The notes: generated by a model not told the origin, from the sequence alone. A stretch of DNA of 64,000 nucleotides from Pseudomonas sp. Root562 (GCF_001427125.1 NZ_LMGK01000006.1:186717-250716); one strand, 5' to 3'; positions 26,093 through 35,847 are shown, counted from the first letter of the stretch. Program-made: numbers and translations.

Positions 26093-26608
26093 TCAGTTAT
26101 GACGGCGACGCCAGAAGAACCGCGCCAGCAGCGCATCGAGACTGAATTTACCCGGACCCGAGAGCAGCAGCGGCAGCAGTGCGGCGAGGTAGATCAGCGG
26201 CAGTTTGAAGTTGCCGTAGCCTTTGTTGGTGATCGAGTAACCCTGGGCCAGTTCGCTCAGGCTCGACCAGTCAGCGGGCCAGTGCACGGCGGCGGTTGCG
26301 ACGATGGTGACGACAATCAGGCTGATGGCCGAAAACCGTGTAGCCAGGCCAACCAGCAAGGCGAGGGCGCAGATCAATTCCACCCACATCGACATTTCCC
26401 AGTTCAGCGTGGCCGGCAGGTGGTTGAACGGAAACAGGAAGCGCTCTTGAATGTCGGCGAACCAGTTTTCACCGTTGTATTTCTCCAGCCCCGACTCGAA
26501 GAACTCCCAGGCCAGGAACACTCGCAGCGTCAATGGCGCGATCCAGTGGCCGACGCGATCAAGGTTCAGGTGCAAGCCTTTGACGGCCGATGAAATCGAA
26601 GTGTTCAT
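26093..26608 (-). CDS. DoxX-family membrane protein
   Basis: A 171-residue inner-membrane protein with four hydrophobic helices. Family features are [18 protein letters not shown] near residues 29-46 and [19 protein letters not shown] in the second half. DoxX proteins are often tied to quinone or thiol redox functions, but the role of this branch is not established. The C-terminus is a short Arg-rich tail. It shares an 11-base convergent gap with the SleB-type gene. Confidence 0.8.
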   Translation of the reverse strand: MNTSISSAVKGLHLNLDRVGHWIAPLTLRVFLAWEFFESGLEKYNGENWFADIQERFLFPFNHLPATLNWEMSMWVELICALALLVGLATRFSAISLIVVTIVATAAVHWPADWSSLSELAQGYSITNKGYGNFKLPLIYLAALLPLLLSGPGKFSLDALLARFFWRRRHN

Positions 26609-26778
26609 GGACGGTGTCTCCTACAAGTCAGTGATGTCGGGCGAGGTGTGCCCGTTTAGCGACAAGTGAATTTCATCAGGCGGGTGTATCTGCGTTGTGT
26701 CACTTGCGCGGGGGTTTAAGGCTTGTTGTGTCGAGGGCGGGGCTGTACACACTTTGATACGTGGAGGCCGCAGGTCAG

Positions 26779-26810
26779 GTCGCTATCGCAAGCAGGCTCG
26801 CTCACACAGG
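26779..26810. repeat. Single REP arm
   Basis: ggtcgctatcgcaagcaggctcgctcacacagg is a solitary, diverged half of the class seen at 20047-20137. It lies upstream of the ProA paralogue. Confidence 0.65.
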
Positions 26811-26859
26811 TGTTTTGCTATACATTTTCTGCCCGCCCATTGCATGGTGAAACCGCTTC

Positions 26860-28362
26860 ATGTCTCTTGCGCTCGAACGTCTAGTCGCTGGCACGCCGAT
26901 CCCTTTCGCCGGTAACCGTGTCACTGTGGTCAGCCCCGAACTGGCGGCACGCTTCCAGCCCGGAGACCACTTGCTGGTAGAACAGGTCAGCGGCGAGTTG
27001 CTGTTGATCCCGGTGGCTGATCAGCAGGCGGCCGCCTTGGCAATCGAACGCGCGCAAGCGGCGTTTGCTGCGATGTCGGCGGTGTCGGATCAGGCGATCA
27101 GCAACTTCTTCGACCTGTTCGCCCAGCGTCTGGAAACCCCGCAGTGCTGGGCCTTGATCGAAGCCGCCAACCAGGCTGACATCGAGCGAGCGAAGTCCCG
27201 TGGCCGGTCGACCACGCGTTTGCTGGCCGATGAACGCATGCGTCGCGACATGATTGCCGGCCTGCGCGCCTGGCGAGACGCCTCTGCCACCCGTGGCAAA
27301 GTGATCAGCTGCGTCGAGCACGACGGCTGGAAGGTCGAGCAAGTGGTGTCGCCGCTGGGCATCGTCGCGTTTGTCTTCGAAGGTCGACCTAACGTTTTTG
27401 CCGATGCCGCGGGTGTTTTGCGCACGGGGAACACCGCGGTGCTGCGCATCGGCAGCGATGCGCTGGGCACCGCCCAAGCCATTGTGGCCCATGCGTTGAA
27501 TCCGGCATTGAGTGATGCCGGGTTGCCGAGCGGCGCGGTATCACTGGTGGAAAGCGTCAACCATGCAGCCGGTTGGGCGATGTTTGCCGACCGGCGCCTG
27601 TCGCTGGCCGTGGCCCGTGGTTCGGGACGTGCCGTCAGCCAGTTGGGCAGTATCGCGCAACAGGCCGGAACGGCTGTCAGCCTGCACGGTACCGGTGGTG
27701 CGTGGCTGATCGCGGATACCGATGCCGATACCGGTCGCTTCGCCAGCGTGGTGCGCAACTCCCTCGACCGTAAAGTCTGCAACACCCTGAATGTTTGCCT
27801 GATCCATCGCAACCGCGCCGCCGAACTGGTGCCGGTGTTTCTCGATGCCTTGCAACAGGCCGGCAAGGCACGGGGCCAGGGCTGCAAGTTGCACATCGTC
27901 GAAGGCAGCGAAGCATGCCTGCCGGCCGATTGGCTCAATGCAACCGTCGAGGTTTACCGCGCCGAAGGCTACCAGAGCGAAGCCTTGGTCGAGCCGTTGC
28001 CCGAGGATCAACTGGGCCGCGAGTGGGAGTGGGAAGAAACGCCGGAAGTCAGCCTGAAAATCGTCGACGACCTGGACAGCGCCATTGCCTTGTTCAACCG
28101 CTACAGCCCGCAGTTCACCGTGTCGCTGATCAGCGAAGATGCCGCGACGCAGGAGCGTTTCTACAACGCAGTCAACGCGCCTTTTGTCGGCAATGGCATT
28201 ACCCGTTGGGTCGATGGCCAGTACGCGCTCAACAAGCCGGAGCTCGGTTTGTCGAACTGGGAGAGCGGGCGCCTGTTTGCGCGCAGTGCGATTCTCTCGG
28301 GCGATGGCGTGTTCACCATCCGCAGCCGCATGACCCAGATCGATCTGGGCGTCAAACGCTGA
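26860..28362 (+). CDS. ProA-like aldehyde dehydrogenase with N-terminal extension
   Basis: A 500-residue protein of the gamma-glutamyl phosphate reductase (ProA) branch of the aldehyde dehydrogenase superfamily. Matches to ProA are VVSPLGIVAFVFEGRPNVFADAAGVLRTGN and the cysteine segment RKVCNTLNVCLI. Standard ProA has about 420 residues. Here about 80 extra residues precede the fold, beginning with a beta-like segment (VTVVSPELAARFQPGDHLLV, about 22-41). It may be a second glutamyl-5-phosphate reductase or act on another acyl-phosphate or aldehyde. No proB is adjacent. GGTGA lies upstream of the ATG. Confidence 0.75.
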   Translation: MSLALERLVAGTPIPFAGNRVTVVSPELAARFQPGDHLLVEQVSGELLLIPVADQQAAALAIERAQAAFAAMSAVSDQAISNFFDLFAQRLETPQCWALIEAANQADIERAKSRGRSTTRLLADERMRRDMIAGLRAWRDASATRGKVISCVEHDGWKVEQVVSPLGIVAFVFEGRPNVFADAAGVLRTGNTAVLRIGSDALGTAQAIVAHALNPALSDAGLPSGAVSLVESVNHAAGWAMFADRRLSLAVARGSGRAVSQLGSIAQQAGTAVSLHGTGGAWLIADTDADTGRFASVVRNSLDRKVCNTLNVCLIHRNRAAELVPVFLDALQQAGKARGQGCKLHIVEGSEACLPADWLNATVEVYRAEGYQSEALVEPLPEDQLGREWEWEETPEVSLKIVDDLDSAIALFNRYSPQFTVSLISEDAATQERFYNAVNAPFVGNGITRWVDGQYALNKPELGLSNWESGRLFARSAILSGDGVFTIRSRMTQIDLGVKR

Positions 28363-28374
28363 GTGATTCAGCTG

Positions 28375-28399
28375 GGCGACCGCCGCAATGGCGGTCGCC
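28375..28399. terminator. Convergent hairpin between the ProA paralogue and cynT
   Basis: Perfect 10-bp stem ggcgaccgcc/ggcggtcgcc with a gcaat loop in the 47-base convergent gap. No T run on either strand. Confidence 0.6.
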
Positions 28400-28409
28400 A
28401 TCGCCTTGA

Positions 28410-29069
28410 TCAGGCCGCTTCCATTGCTTTGCCAGGCACAGCGCAAGTGCCAGGATGCTCAGCCAGCGGCAGAAAACGATGGCTGCTGCCATCGAGTGCA
28501 TCGATCGAGCCTGTTTCGATGTCATAGACCCAGCCGTGCAAATTCAGCAGACCTTTTTCCTGGGCCAGGCGCACGCTTGGATGAGTCTGGATGTTGGCCA
28601 ATTGCGCGATCACATTCTCGCGCACCATCGCGCTTATTTTCGCCGTTTGCGTAACGTGAGGCCGTGACTCGTTGATGACTTTCGCCGACTCGGCGTGCTG
28701 CAACCAGCCGCTGACGGCGGGCAGGTGATCCATGCAGGTGCATTTGGCGACAGCGGTCATTGCGCCACAGTCCGAATGCCCGCAGATGACGATATCCGTT
28801 ACGCCCAACACGGCAACAGCGTATTCGACGGTGGCCGACACACCACCCGGATGAGGGCTGTAGGAGGGCACGATGTTGCCGGCGTTACGGATTACGAACA
28901 ACTCGCCGGGTTCTTGCTGGGTCAGCAATTCGGGCACTACACGGCTGTCGGAACAGGTGATGAACAAGGTACCCGGTTGTTGCGTGGTGGCCAGGTGTTT
29001 GAACAAGTCGGTGCGTTGTGGAAACACTTCTTTCTGGAATTTTACAAAGCCTTCGATGAGCGCTTTCAT
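28410..29069 (-). CDS. cynT: Beta-class carbonic anhydrase of the cyanate operon
   Basis: A 219-residue zinc enzyme interconverting CO2 and bicarbonate. Zinc ligands are Cys39, His98 and Cys101, with the Asp41-Arg43 dyad (CSDSR and CGHSDCGAM). It follows cynS with a 59-base gap on the same strand. In cyanate degradation it restores the bicarbonate that cyanase consumes. The order cynS-cynT is the reverse of the Escherichia coli cynTSX operon. Confidence 0.9.
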   Translation of the reverse strand: MKALIEGFVKFQKEVFPQRTDLFKHLATTQQPGTLFITCSDSRVVPELLTQQEPGELFVIRNAGNIVPSYSPHPGGVSATVEYAVAVLGVTDIVICGHSDCGAMTAVAKCTCMDHLPAVSGWLQHAESAKVINESRPHVTQTAKISAMVRENVIAQLANIQTHPSVRLAQEKGLLNLHGWVYDIETGSIDALDGSSHRFLPLAEHPGTCAVPGKAMEAA

Positions 29070-29128
29070 GGCGGCGTCCTCATGGATGAGCGGATTTGGC
29101 CCGCACGGTGGTACGGGCCGTTTTCGAC

Positions 29129-29596
29129 TTAGAACGGACGCAGGGGCAGGAACTTGCCGTCGAGCGTAATCACTGCGCGCGAACCGCCTTCCGGGTCTTC
29201 GACTTTTTTCATGTCGAGCTTGAAGTTGATCGCACTGATGATGCCGTCGCCGAACTGCTCATGAACCAGAGCCTTCAAGGTGGTGCCGTAGATCTGGATC
29301 ATTTCGTAGAAGCGGTAGATGGTCGGATCGGTCGGGACACCCGCAAGGCTGCCGCGCAGCGGGATGATCTGCAGGCGAGCCACCGCCTCGGCATCCAGGT
29401 CGAGTTTCTCGCCGATCACCTCTGCGGCGCTTTGCGGCAGTGGATGCTGGCCGAGAAGTGCAGCGGTGACATAGGCAAGGCCCAGGCCGGTGCCGTCAGC
29501 CAGGTCTTGCCACGACAGATTTTTGCGAGCTTTGGCATCGAGAATTGCGGTGGTCAGGGCCAGGCTTGGATCGTTATAGGCGTGAGACTGTTGCAT
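29129..29596 (-). CDS. cynS: Cyanate hydratase (cyanase)
   Basis: A 155-residue enzyme that converts cyanate and bicarbonate to ammonia and CO2. The catalytic trio is visible as Arg95 and Glu98 in [11 protein letters not shown] and Ser121 in DGIISAINF, equivalent to Arg96, Glu99 and Ser122 of the E. coli enzyme. The length is normal for the family. CAGGAGA fixes the start at 29596; the frame extension to 29692 overlaps the promoter region. It is divergent from cynR. Confidence 0.95.
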   Translation of the reverse strand: MQQSHAYNDPSLALTTAILDAKARKNLSWQDLADGTGLGLAYVTAALLGQHPLPQSAAEVIGEKLDLDAEAVARLQIIPLRGSLAGVPTDPTIYRFYEMIQIYGTTLKALVHEQFGDGIISAINFKLDMKKVEDPEGGSRAVITLDGKFLPLRPF

Positions 29597-29686
29597 GGTG
29601 GTTCTCCTGTCGCTGGGGGAAGTGTCTGGGTGTGAAGCCATCTTCTTCCGTTCAATCCATAGCGTCCAAGACCGATATACAATGCA

Positions 29687-29703
29687 AGGCATAAGTACTG
29701 CCT
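29687..29703. promoter_or_regulatory. Candidate CynR (LysR-type) binding site
   Basis: aggca-taagtac-tgcct is a perfect inverted repeat in the 127-base cynS-cynR gap, 20 bases before the cynR ATG. Its position and T/A-bounded dyad fit a LysR-type recognition site used for activation of cynS and autorepression. Confidence 0.55.
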
Positions 29704-29723
29704 ATAGATAGAAAGGTCTGAGC

Positions 29724-30605
29724 ATGCTGCTGCGACATCTGCGTTACCTGTTGGCCGTGGCTGACCATGGCGGCTTCACCCGTGCGGCCGAAGCCCTGCA
29801 TGTTTCCCAGCCAACGCTTTCACAACAGATCCGGCAACTGGAAGAGACCCTGGGTGTCAGCCTGTTCGATCGCACGTCGCGTACGGTCAAGCCGACCGAC
29901 GCGGGTCAGGCGTATATCGAATGCGCTCGGCGGGTGCTGATAGAGCTGGAGGCGGGCAAGCGTGCGCTGCACGACGTGAAGGATTTGTCCCGGGGCACTT
30001 TGCGTCTGGCCATGACCCCGACTTTCATGGCCTACCTGGTGGGGCCGCTGGTGCGCGATTTCGTGGCGCGTTACCCGAACATTCACCTGGAGGTGTTCGA
30101 GCTGTCGATGGACGACATCGAAACCGGGTTGGCGCAGGACTCTCTGGACATCGCGATTGCGTTTGATCAGGTGAGAAACCCTGATATCGAATCGATTCCT
30201 GCATTTACCGAAACCCTGGGATTGATGGTCGGCCAGGCGCATCCGTTGTATGAAAGCCGGGACACCGTGACCCATGACCAGGTGGCGCAGCTGCAGTTTG
30301 CCTTACTCAGCGCAGATTTTTTCACGCGCACCTGCATTGACGAGTATTTCACCCGGGCGCAGATAACGCCGAAAGTGGCGATCGAGGTCAATTCAGTCAA
30401 CACGCTGTTGGAAGTCATTCGGCATACGGCAATGGCTACAATCCTTCCGGAGCCCATTGCAACCAGCGACCGCGCTCTGCGCATGATCCCGCTAGCGGGG
30501 GAGGCGCCCCAGCGTGGCGCTGCATTACTGCGTCGTAAAAACAACTATCACAGTGCGGCGGCTTTGGCTTTTGTGCAGGTGGTGTTGGCTGCTGGTATGT
30601 CTTGA
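29724..30605 (+). CDS. cynR: LysR-family activator of the cyanate operon
   Basis: A 293-residue LysR-type regulator. The winged helix is at residues 1-60 (LRYLLAVADHGGFTRAAEAL, VSQPTLSQQIRQLEETLG, LFDRTSRTV), and the effector-binding domain covers about 90-290. It is transcribed divergently from cynS-cynT, the standard layout for CynR, which activates in the presence of cyanate. It ends at a strong bidirectional terminator. Confidence 0.9.
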   Translation: MLLRHLRYLLAVADHGGFTRAAEALHVSQPTLSQQIRQLEETLGVSLFDRTSRTVKPTDAGQAYIECARRVLIELEAGKRALHDVKDLSRGTLRLAMTPTFMAYLVGPLVRDFVARYPNIHLEVFELSMDDIETGLAQDSLDIAIAFDQVRNPDIESIPAFTETLGLMVGQAHPLYESRDTVTHDQVAQLQFALLSADFFTRTCIDEYFTRAQITPKVAIEVNSVNTLLEVIRHTAMATILPEPIATSDRALRMIPLAGEAPQRGAALLRRKNNYHSAAALAFVQVVLAAGMS

Positions 30606-30637
30606 TTGGCAACATTCCCCACTTTCATTGAGCCATT

Positions 30638-30675
30638 AAAAAGGGCCTGCTCTTATCAGGAGCAGGCCCTTTTTA
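30638..30675. terminator. Bidirectional terminator after cynR
   Basis: gggcctgctc/gagcaggccc stem with a 7-base loop, flanked by A5 on the left and T5 on the right. It serves cynR and the convergent small gene. Confidence 0.92.
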
Positions 30676-30703
30676 TTTATGAGTCAACAATGACTCATTT
30701 CAA

Positions 30704-31033
30704 TTAGTAGAACCGATCAATCACCCGAACTTCGTTCTTGTTCTGCATCGAATCCCAGGCCTGTTTCAGCGTTTGCAGGACATTGCCGATGAAGTCTTTG
30801 TCGGCCGCGGCTTTTTTGCCGACATAGCCCTGGCCGCGACGGTACATCTTCAGTCGGGCGAGCAGGTTCTGGTTGTTCTGGTCGAACTCTGCTTCATGGG
30901 CATGTGGCGACAGGCAGTCGATATGAACCTGACCCGATTTGCTGATCCACAGGATATGGCTGTCGTGGCTGTCTTTCTTTGCCGCGAACATACGAGCCAG
31001 TTCTTCGATAGTAGGTTGATTGTTCAGATTCAT
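30704..31033 (-). CDS. Small conserved-looking protein of unknown function
   Basis: A 109-residue soluble protein, MNLNNQPTIEELARMFAAKK onward, with no signal peptide. It appears alpha/beta with a basic patch MYRRGQGYVGKKAAAD (about 63-78) and a helical C-terminal part (FIGNVLQTLKQAWDSMQ). AAGGGGG precedes the ATG at good spacing and a terminator follows, so it is a genuine single-gene unit. I do not recognise the family. Confidence 0.65.
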   Translation of the reverse strand: MNLNNQPTIEELARMFAAKKDSHDSHILWISKSGQVHIDCLSPHAHEAEFDQNNQNLLARLKMYRRGQGYVGKKAAADKDFIGNVLQTLKQAWDSMQNKNEVRVIDRFY

Positions 31034-31555
31034 GATAAAGCCCCCTTGACCATTTGGTGATCTTTCAAAGTTGATTCGCTAATACAAGTAGCCCATCGGT
31101 TAGTTGATCCCTGGCACCGAAACCAGGACGTCAGCAGCCGTCCGTCATAAGCGACGAGGTCCTGCGTCTGTTGCATGTAGTCGTGTTGAATAACTGCTAC
31201 GCAATAGCGTCACAACGAAGAGAAGCGGCGATAACCTTTGGCCCCTGCCGACGTTTTCAAGGTCGGCCACAAGCTTCATGAGGATGGATCGCCAGCGCTT
31301 CTCGTCCTTGTACTGGACGTTCAGGCCAGGTCAGCTTCTTCAATCTGCCTTGTGGGCAGCGTGTATCCGGAAAAAACAGCTCGGCGGTCAGACGAGCTTG
31401 CTCAAGCGTGTTGCGTGTACTCCCGATCGGGGAGACGTCTGCATCATGCAAGGGCAAATCGTGCTCGTCAACGGTTTTGTAGTGATTATTTTCAGTCACT
31501 ACATATTGTCGGACAAAGCTGGGAGGAATTAAAAAAGGCGCTGTAAAGGCGTCAC
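31034..31555. other. 522-base stretch without an intact gene
   Basis: The left part should hold the promoter of the 30704-31033 gene. The right part contains protein-like sequence on the minus strand in two frames (see the pseudogene entry). No repeat element is seen. Confidence 0.5.
31188..31499 (-). pseudogene. Possible decayed coding remnant
   Basis: From a GTG at 31499 one minus-strand frame reads TENNHYKTVDEHDLPLHD and runs to a stop at 31257. In a second frame the stretch around 31310-31245 reads NVQYKDEKRWRSILMKLVAD, which looks more protein-like than the first frame at that point. A single frame change would join them. No ribosome site is seen and no family is recognised, so chance is a serious alternative. 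Confidence 0.2.
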
Positions 31556-32059
31556 TCAGGCTGGCGGTGCTGGCGCCTCGAAGCGGTAAAGGGTGCAGGG
31601 ATAACCTTCTACCGTGAGGAAATGTCGAGTAAAACCGCCTGCGCTGAGATCGGGCATCACGGTGGCCCAGAACAACCGAGCAGGCAGGTTCGCTTCGATG
31701 TGGAAAATTTGCCATTGACCGGGAAATCGGCTCAAGAGGGTGGAAACGACAAACCTGGCGACACCCTGGCCACGAAAGCGTCGGCTGACAAACAAGTAGC
31801 CGATGTTGTAATCGGCGCCGGGCAAGTGGGTGTTGTCATCCACGGTCACGAAACCCGCCAGTTCGCCGTCGACCCGGATCAAAAACGGTCGGGTGGCGGG
31901 TTTTTGCCAATAGTCCGACAAGGGGCGAAGGCTGAAAAAGCCGTGTTCGCTCAGTTTCAGCGGCAACCATTCACTGAAGTCGTAGGTGTAGAACTGCATC
32001 AGGTTTTCAATGGTTTCCAGTTCGTCGCGTTGCGCGGCGTGCAGTTCTATCGAGGGCAT
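31556..32059 (-). CDS. GNAT-family N-acetyltransferase
   Basis: A 167-residue acyltransferase. The acetyl-CoA motif A is NIGYLFVSRRFRGQGVARFVV at about residues 83-103, with RxxGQGVA giving the pyrophosphate loop. The N-terminal half carries FYTYDFSEWLPLKLSEHGFF. AGGAGTT fixes the start at 32059; the long frame to 32644 lies over topB and is an artefact. The substrate is unknown. It lies 41 bases after topB on the same strand, so co-transcription is possible. Confidence 0.85.
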   Translation of the reverse strand: MPSIELHAAQRDELETIENLMQFYTYDFSEWLPLKLSEHGFFSLRPLSDYWQKPATRPFLIRVDGELAGFVTVDDNTHLPGADYNIGYLFVSRRFRGQGVARFVVSTLLSRFPGQWQIFHIEANLPARLFWATVMPDLSAGGFTRHFLTVEGYPCTLYRFEAPAPPA

Positions 32060-32100
32060 ACTGGTGAACTCCTGTCTTGATGCCAGGACAGTATGGCCGA

Positions 32101-34050
32101 TCAACCCTTGCTCGCCGGTTTCGCGCTGCGTCTGGTGCCAGCCGCTGCTTTGCGCTTGGCAGGCTTGCGCTTGTTTTTCCATGGCGTGGCACCGCGTCCG
32201 GCGGGGCTTGCCGGACCGCTGATGGTCAGGTTCAAACCGGCACATCGACTGACCTGTTTGCTCATCCAGGCCGCCTGTTTGGCAACGAACTCTTCGAGGC
32301 TCATTTCCCCGCTCTGCACCATGTCCAGGGCTTGCTCCCAAATGGCCGTAGTGCCCGGATCGGCAATGGCGCGAGGCACCGCATCGATCAGACTGAAAGC
32401 GGCCGGCGTGGCAGAAAGAGCCTTGCCGTTCTTGATCAGGTAACCACGGTCGAGCAGACCCTGGATGATCGAGGCGCGGGTCGCTTCGGTGCCGATACCC
32501 GTGGTGTCCTTGAGTTTCTGCTTGAGCAGAGGGTCTTCCACCAGTTTGGCGACGTTTTTCATCGCCTTGATCAGGTCGCCCTCGGTGAACGGTTTGGGCG
32601 GTTGGGTCCACAGGTCCTTGAGCTGCACGCTGGCCACTGCGCAATCAATTCCTTCGCGCAGGTTGGGCAAGGTTTGAGGCGCTGGGGCTTCACGACCTTT
32701 CGCCGGGGCAAGCGCTTCGGGCAGGGCGCGTTTCCAGCCGGGATCGACGATTTGTTTGCCCACCGCGCGCAAGGCTTCACCGGCACAGTCGAAATCAGCC
32801 TGGGTGCGGTCATACTCGTGATTGGGCAGAAACTGCGCGAGATACCTGGCCCTGATCAGCGTATAGACCGCGCGGTGCTTGCCGGTCAGGCGTTCGAGGT
32901 TTTTGGCCGCAGCAGTAGGGATGATGCCGTGGTGCGCACTGACCTTGGCATCGTTCCAGGCCCGTGAGCGCCTATGGGGCTCCAGGTGATCGCGCAAGGC
33001 ATCCAGCGCCGGATCGGCTTGCCTGAGGGCGGCGAGAATCGCCGGTGCTTCGACGTGCTGGCTGACGGGCAGATAGCCGCAGTCACTGCGCGGGTAGGTG
33101 ATCACCTTGTGGGTTTCATAAAGTGCCTGGGCGATGTCGAGGGTTTCCTGAGCGCCGAGCCCGAGTTTCTTCGAGCAGACTTCCTGTAGCGTGCCCAAAT
33201 CGAAGGGCAGTGGCGCCACTTCACGCATGCGTTCGGTGCGCAGCTTGATCACCCGGGCACTTGCCGCGCCCATCATTGCTGTGGCTGCCTGTTGGGCCAG
33301 TGCCTGATTCAGGCAGCGATCCTGATCGTCGCAAACTCCGGATGCCGCGCGCCATTGCGCGGTGAAAGCAGTGCCGTCGTGCAGCAGTTGCACGTCGATG
33401 GCCCAGTAGGCGACCGGGACGAAGTCGGCAATGCTGCGGTCGCGATCCACCACCAGGCGCAGGGTAGGGGTTTGCACCCGGCCTACCGGTAACACACCCT
33501 GATACCCGGACTGGCGCCCGAGCAGCGTGAACAGTCGACTCATGTTCATGCCGATCAACCAGTCGGCACGACTGCGCCCCAGTGCGGAATGGTAGAGATT
33601 GAAGGTTTCGGCGCCTGGTTTGAGCGACGCGAGGGCTTTGCGGATCGAGGCGTCGTCCAGCGCCGACAGCCACAGGCGGCGGATCGGGCCGCGATACTTG
33701 CAGTGCTCCACCAGTTCCCGGGCGATCATCTCGCCTTCGCGGTCGGCGTCGGTAGCAATGATCAGTTCCGACGCTTCACCGAGCAGACGTTTGACCGCCT
33801 TGTACTGGCTCGCCGTGCGCGGCTTGACGGTCATCTTCCATGTGCCCGGAATGATCGGCAGGTCGGCCAGTACCCAGCGCTTGTAGCGCGCGTCATAGGC
33901 ATCCGGCGGCGCGGTTTCCAGGAGATGGCCGATGCACCAGGTCACCGTGACGTCCGTGCCCAGCCAGCAGCCGTCGCCCCGGCGTCTGGCGCCGAGCACA
34001 GCCGCGATGTCTTTGGCCTGGGAAGGTTTTTCACAGAGGTACAGCCGCAT
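32101..34050 (-). CDS. topB: DNA topoisomerase III
   Basis: Type IA topoisomerase of 649 residues that relaxes and decatenates DNA through a 5'-phosphotyrosyl intermediate. The TOPRIM domain opens with MRLYLCEKPSQAKDIAAVLG and contains the ATDADREGEMIARELVEH acidic triad. The active-site region is KVITYPRSDCGYL (catalytic Tyr in TYPRSD). A lysine/arginine-rich tail at about residues 615-645 replaces zinc fingers. The ATG at 34050 matches the usual family start; one at 34059 would add three residues. Length is the same as the E. coli enzyme. Confidence 0.93.
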   Translation of the reverse strand: MRLYLCEKPSQAKDIAAVLGARRRGDGCWLGTDVTVTWCIGHLLETAPPDAYDARYKRWVLADLPIIPGTWKMTVKPRTASQYKAVKRLLGEASELIIATDADREGEMIARELVEHCKYRGPIRRLWLSALDDASIRKALASLKPGAETFNLYHSALGRSRADWLIGMNMSRLFTLLGRQSGYQGVLPVGRVQTPTLRLVVDRDRSIADFVPVAYWAIDVQLLHDGTAFTAQWRAASGVCDDQDRCLNQALAQQAATAMMGAASARVIKLRTERMREVAPLPFDLGTLQEVCSKKLGLGAQETLDIAQALYETHKVITYPRSDCGYLPVSQHVEAPAILAALRQADPALDALRDHLEPHRRSRAWNDAKVSAHHGIIPTAAAKNLERLTGKHRAVYTLIRARYLAQFLPNHEYDRTQADFDCAGEALRAVGKQIVDPGWKRALPEALAPAKGREAPAPQTLPNLREGIDCAVASVQLKDLWTQPPKPFTEGDLIKAMKNVAKLVEDPLLKQKLKDTTGIGTEATRASIIQGLLDRGYLIKNGKALSATPAAFSLIDAVPRAIADPGTTAIWEQALDMVQSGEMSLEEFVAKQAAWMSKQVSRCAGLNLTISGPASPAGRGATPWKNKRKPAKRKAAAGTRRSAKPASKG

Positions 34051-34258
34051 AACCACCATCGTTGATCAGTGTCCGGGGAGGTGCACAGGATGGCGGGTGA
34101 TGCGCGCCGGAGCAATCATTATCTGTATGGATGTACAGCCTTGGCGTTGCATTTGATTTCATCGCCTTCGCAATCCGTTCGGCTGCGAGGCCGCCAAGGT
34201 CAGCCAAGTTGCGTTATACCTGATGAATCGACTCATCACCGTCTCGAGGAACGTATAC

Positions 34259-34627
34259 ATGAAAACTTCAGGTCCCAGCCCTGTCATCACCATTGCCGAG
34301 CAGCCCGGTTGCCTGTTGGTGAAGTTTCACGGGATCCAGGTCGCGGCGTCCTCCCGCGCGCTGGTGCTGCTTGAGGCCAACTACCCACCGGTTTACTACG
34401 TGCCCCGCGAAGACATCGACGAGAAGTATTACGCCCGCACCGATCACACCAGTTACTGCCCGTACAAAGGTGATGCCAGTTATTTCAGTCTGCAAGTGCC
34501 AGGGCACGAAGGAGCTAACGCCGTGTGGAGTTATGAAAACCCCAAAGTGTCGGTGGCGCAGATCCGTGAATACATGGCGTTTTATCCCGACCAGGTGAAA
34601 TTCGAGGTGGTCGAGCTTGAAGAGTGA
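34259..34627 (+). CDS. DUF427-domain protein
   Basis: A 122-residue protein with the DUF427 fold. Hallmarks are PPVYYVPREDID at about 41-52, the conserved TSYCPYKGDASYFSL at about 61-75 and the AVWSYENP strand at about 87-94. It is cytoplasmic with unknown activity. GAGGA lies at proper spacing before the ATG at 34259. It is convergent with the 2-hydroxyacid dehydrogenase gene across 51 bases. Confidence 0.85.
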   Translation: MKTSGPSPVITIAEQPGCLLVKFHGIQVAASSRALVLLEANYPPVYYVPREDIDEKYYARTDHTSYCPYKGDASYFSLQVPGHEGANAVWSYENPKVSVAQIREYMAFYPDQVKFEVVELEE

Positions 34628-34678
34628 TTGTCTGTGCGGCTGACGAATCGTTTGCGTACACGGCAGGAACAAGCATCG

Positions 34679-35830
34679 TCAGTCGGTATTCTTGATTGCC
34701 TGTACCAGGGTGCTCTCGTCGATCTGAGCAATCGACGTCACCCCGGTCAGCGTCATCGCCACACGCATTTCCCTGGCAAAGATATCCAGCATGTTCTCCA
34801 CTCCGCGTTGACCATCGGCGGCCAGCGCGTAAGCCATCGAACGCCCCAACAACACGCCCTTGGCGCCCAGCGCCAGCATGCGCACAACGTCCAGCCCTGA
34901 GCGGATGCCCGAATCGACCAGCACCGTCAGGTCATCGCCAATCGCTTGTTTGATCGGCGGCAATGCCTGGGCAGTGGAGAGAACCCCGTCCAGCTGCCGG
35001 CCGCCGTGGTTCGACACGACAATGCCATCGGCACCGAAACTCACCGCGTCCTTGGCGTCCTGCGGGTCGAGAATGCCTTTGATGATCATCGGGCCTTTCC
35101 AGAAATCGCGAATCCATTCCAGGTCGCTCCAACTGATCGATGGATCGAAATTGTTGGCCAGCCAGCCCATGTAGTCTTCAAGTGTCACGGCTTTGCCGAG
35201 GTACCTGGAGATATTCCCCAGATCATGCGGCCGGCCCATGAGGCCGACGTTGTACGCCCAGTCGGGTCGGGTCATCGCTTGAAGCATGCGCCGCGATGAC
35301 GCAAAAGGCCCGGACATGCCCGAGTGGGCGTCGCGGTAGCGGGCGCCGGGGGTTGGCATGTCGACGGTGAACACCAGGTTCTTCACCCCGGCAGCTTTCG
35401 CCCGTTCCAGGGCGTTGCGCATGAAGCCGCGGTCCTTGAGCACATACAGCTGAAACCAGATGGGTTGCTCGCTTTGCGCCACGACTTCCTCGATCGAACA
35501 GACCGAGACGGTGGACAGGCACAGGGGGATGCCTTTGTTCTGCGCCGCTCTCACGGCCTGCACCTCACCACGGCGGGCGAACATGCCGGTCAGCCCCACA
35601 GGCGCGAGGATGATCGGCATGGCAAGAGGTTGATCGAAGAGGGTGGTTTCCAGGCTCAAAGTTTCGACGTTCTTGAGGATACGCTGGCGCAGGCTGATGC
35701 CGGTCAGGTCGGCGCTGTTGGCCCGCAGGGTATGTTCCGCGTAAGCGCCGCCATCAATGTAATCGAACAAAAAACGTGGGAGTTTGCGACGTGCTGCCTC
35801 GCGATAATCGGATGCAGAGGAAATGATCAT
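34679..35830 (-). CDS. lldD: FMN-dependent alpha-hydroxy-acid dehydrogenase (LldD-like)
   Basis: A 383-residue member of the L-lactate/mandelate dehydrogenase and glycolate oxidase family. It opens with [20 protein letters not shown], contains the FMN-site stretches [16 protein letters not shown] and [15 protein letters not shown] with the catalytic His, and ends in the [20 protein letters not shown] phosphate-binding motif. LldD is the closest known type, but the genomic partners (MHS transporter and GMC oxidoreductase instead of lctP) leave the true 2-hydroxy acid open. A REP lies just upstream. The longer frame to 35908 runs through that REP. Confidence 0.82.
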   Translation of the reverse strand: MIISSASDYREAARRKLPRFLFDYIDGGAYAEHTLRANSADLTGISLRQRILKNVETLSLETTLFDQPLAMPIILAPVGLTGMFARRGEVQAVRAAQNKGIPLCLSTVSVCSIEEVVAQSEQPIWFQLYVLKDRGFMRNALERAKAAGVKNLVFTVDMPTPGARYRDAHSGMSGPFASSRRMLQAMTRPDWAYNVGLMGRPHDLGNISRYLGKAVTLEDYMGWLANNFDPSISWSDLEWIRDFWKGPMIIKGILDPQDAKDAVSFGADGIVVSNHGGRQLDGVLSTAQALPPIKQAIGDDLTVLVDSGIRSGLDVVRMLALGAKGVLLGRSMAYALAADGQRGVENMLDIFAREMRVAMTLTGVTSIAQIDESTLVQAIKNTD

Positions 35831-35847
35831 GCCGGTGCCTCGGTCAG

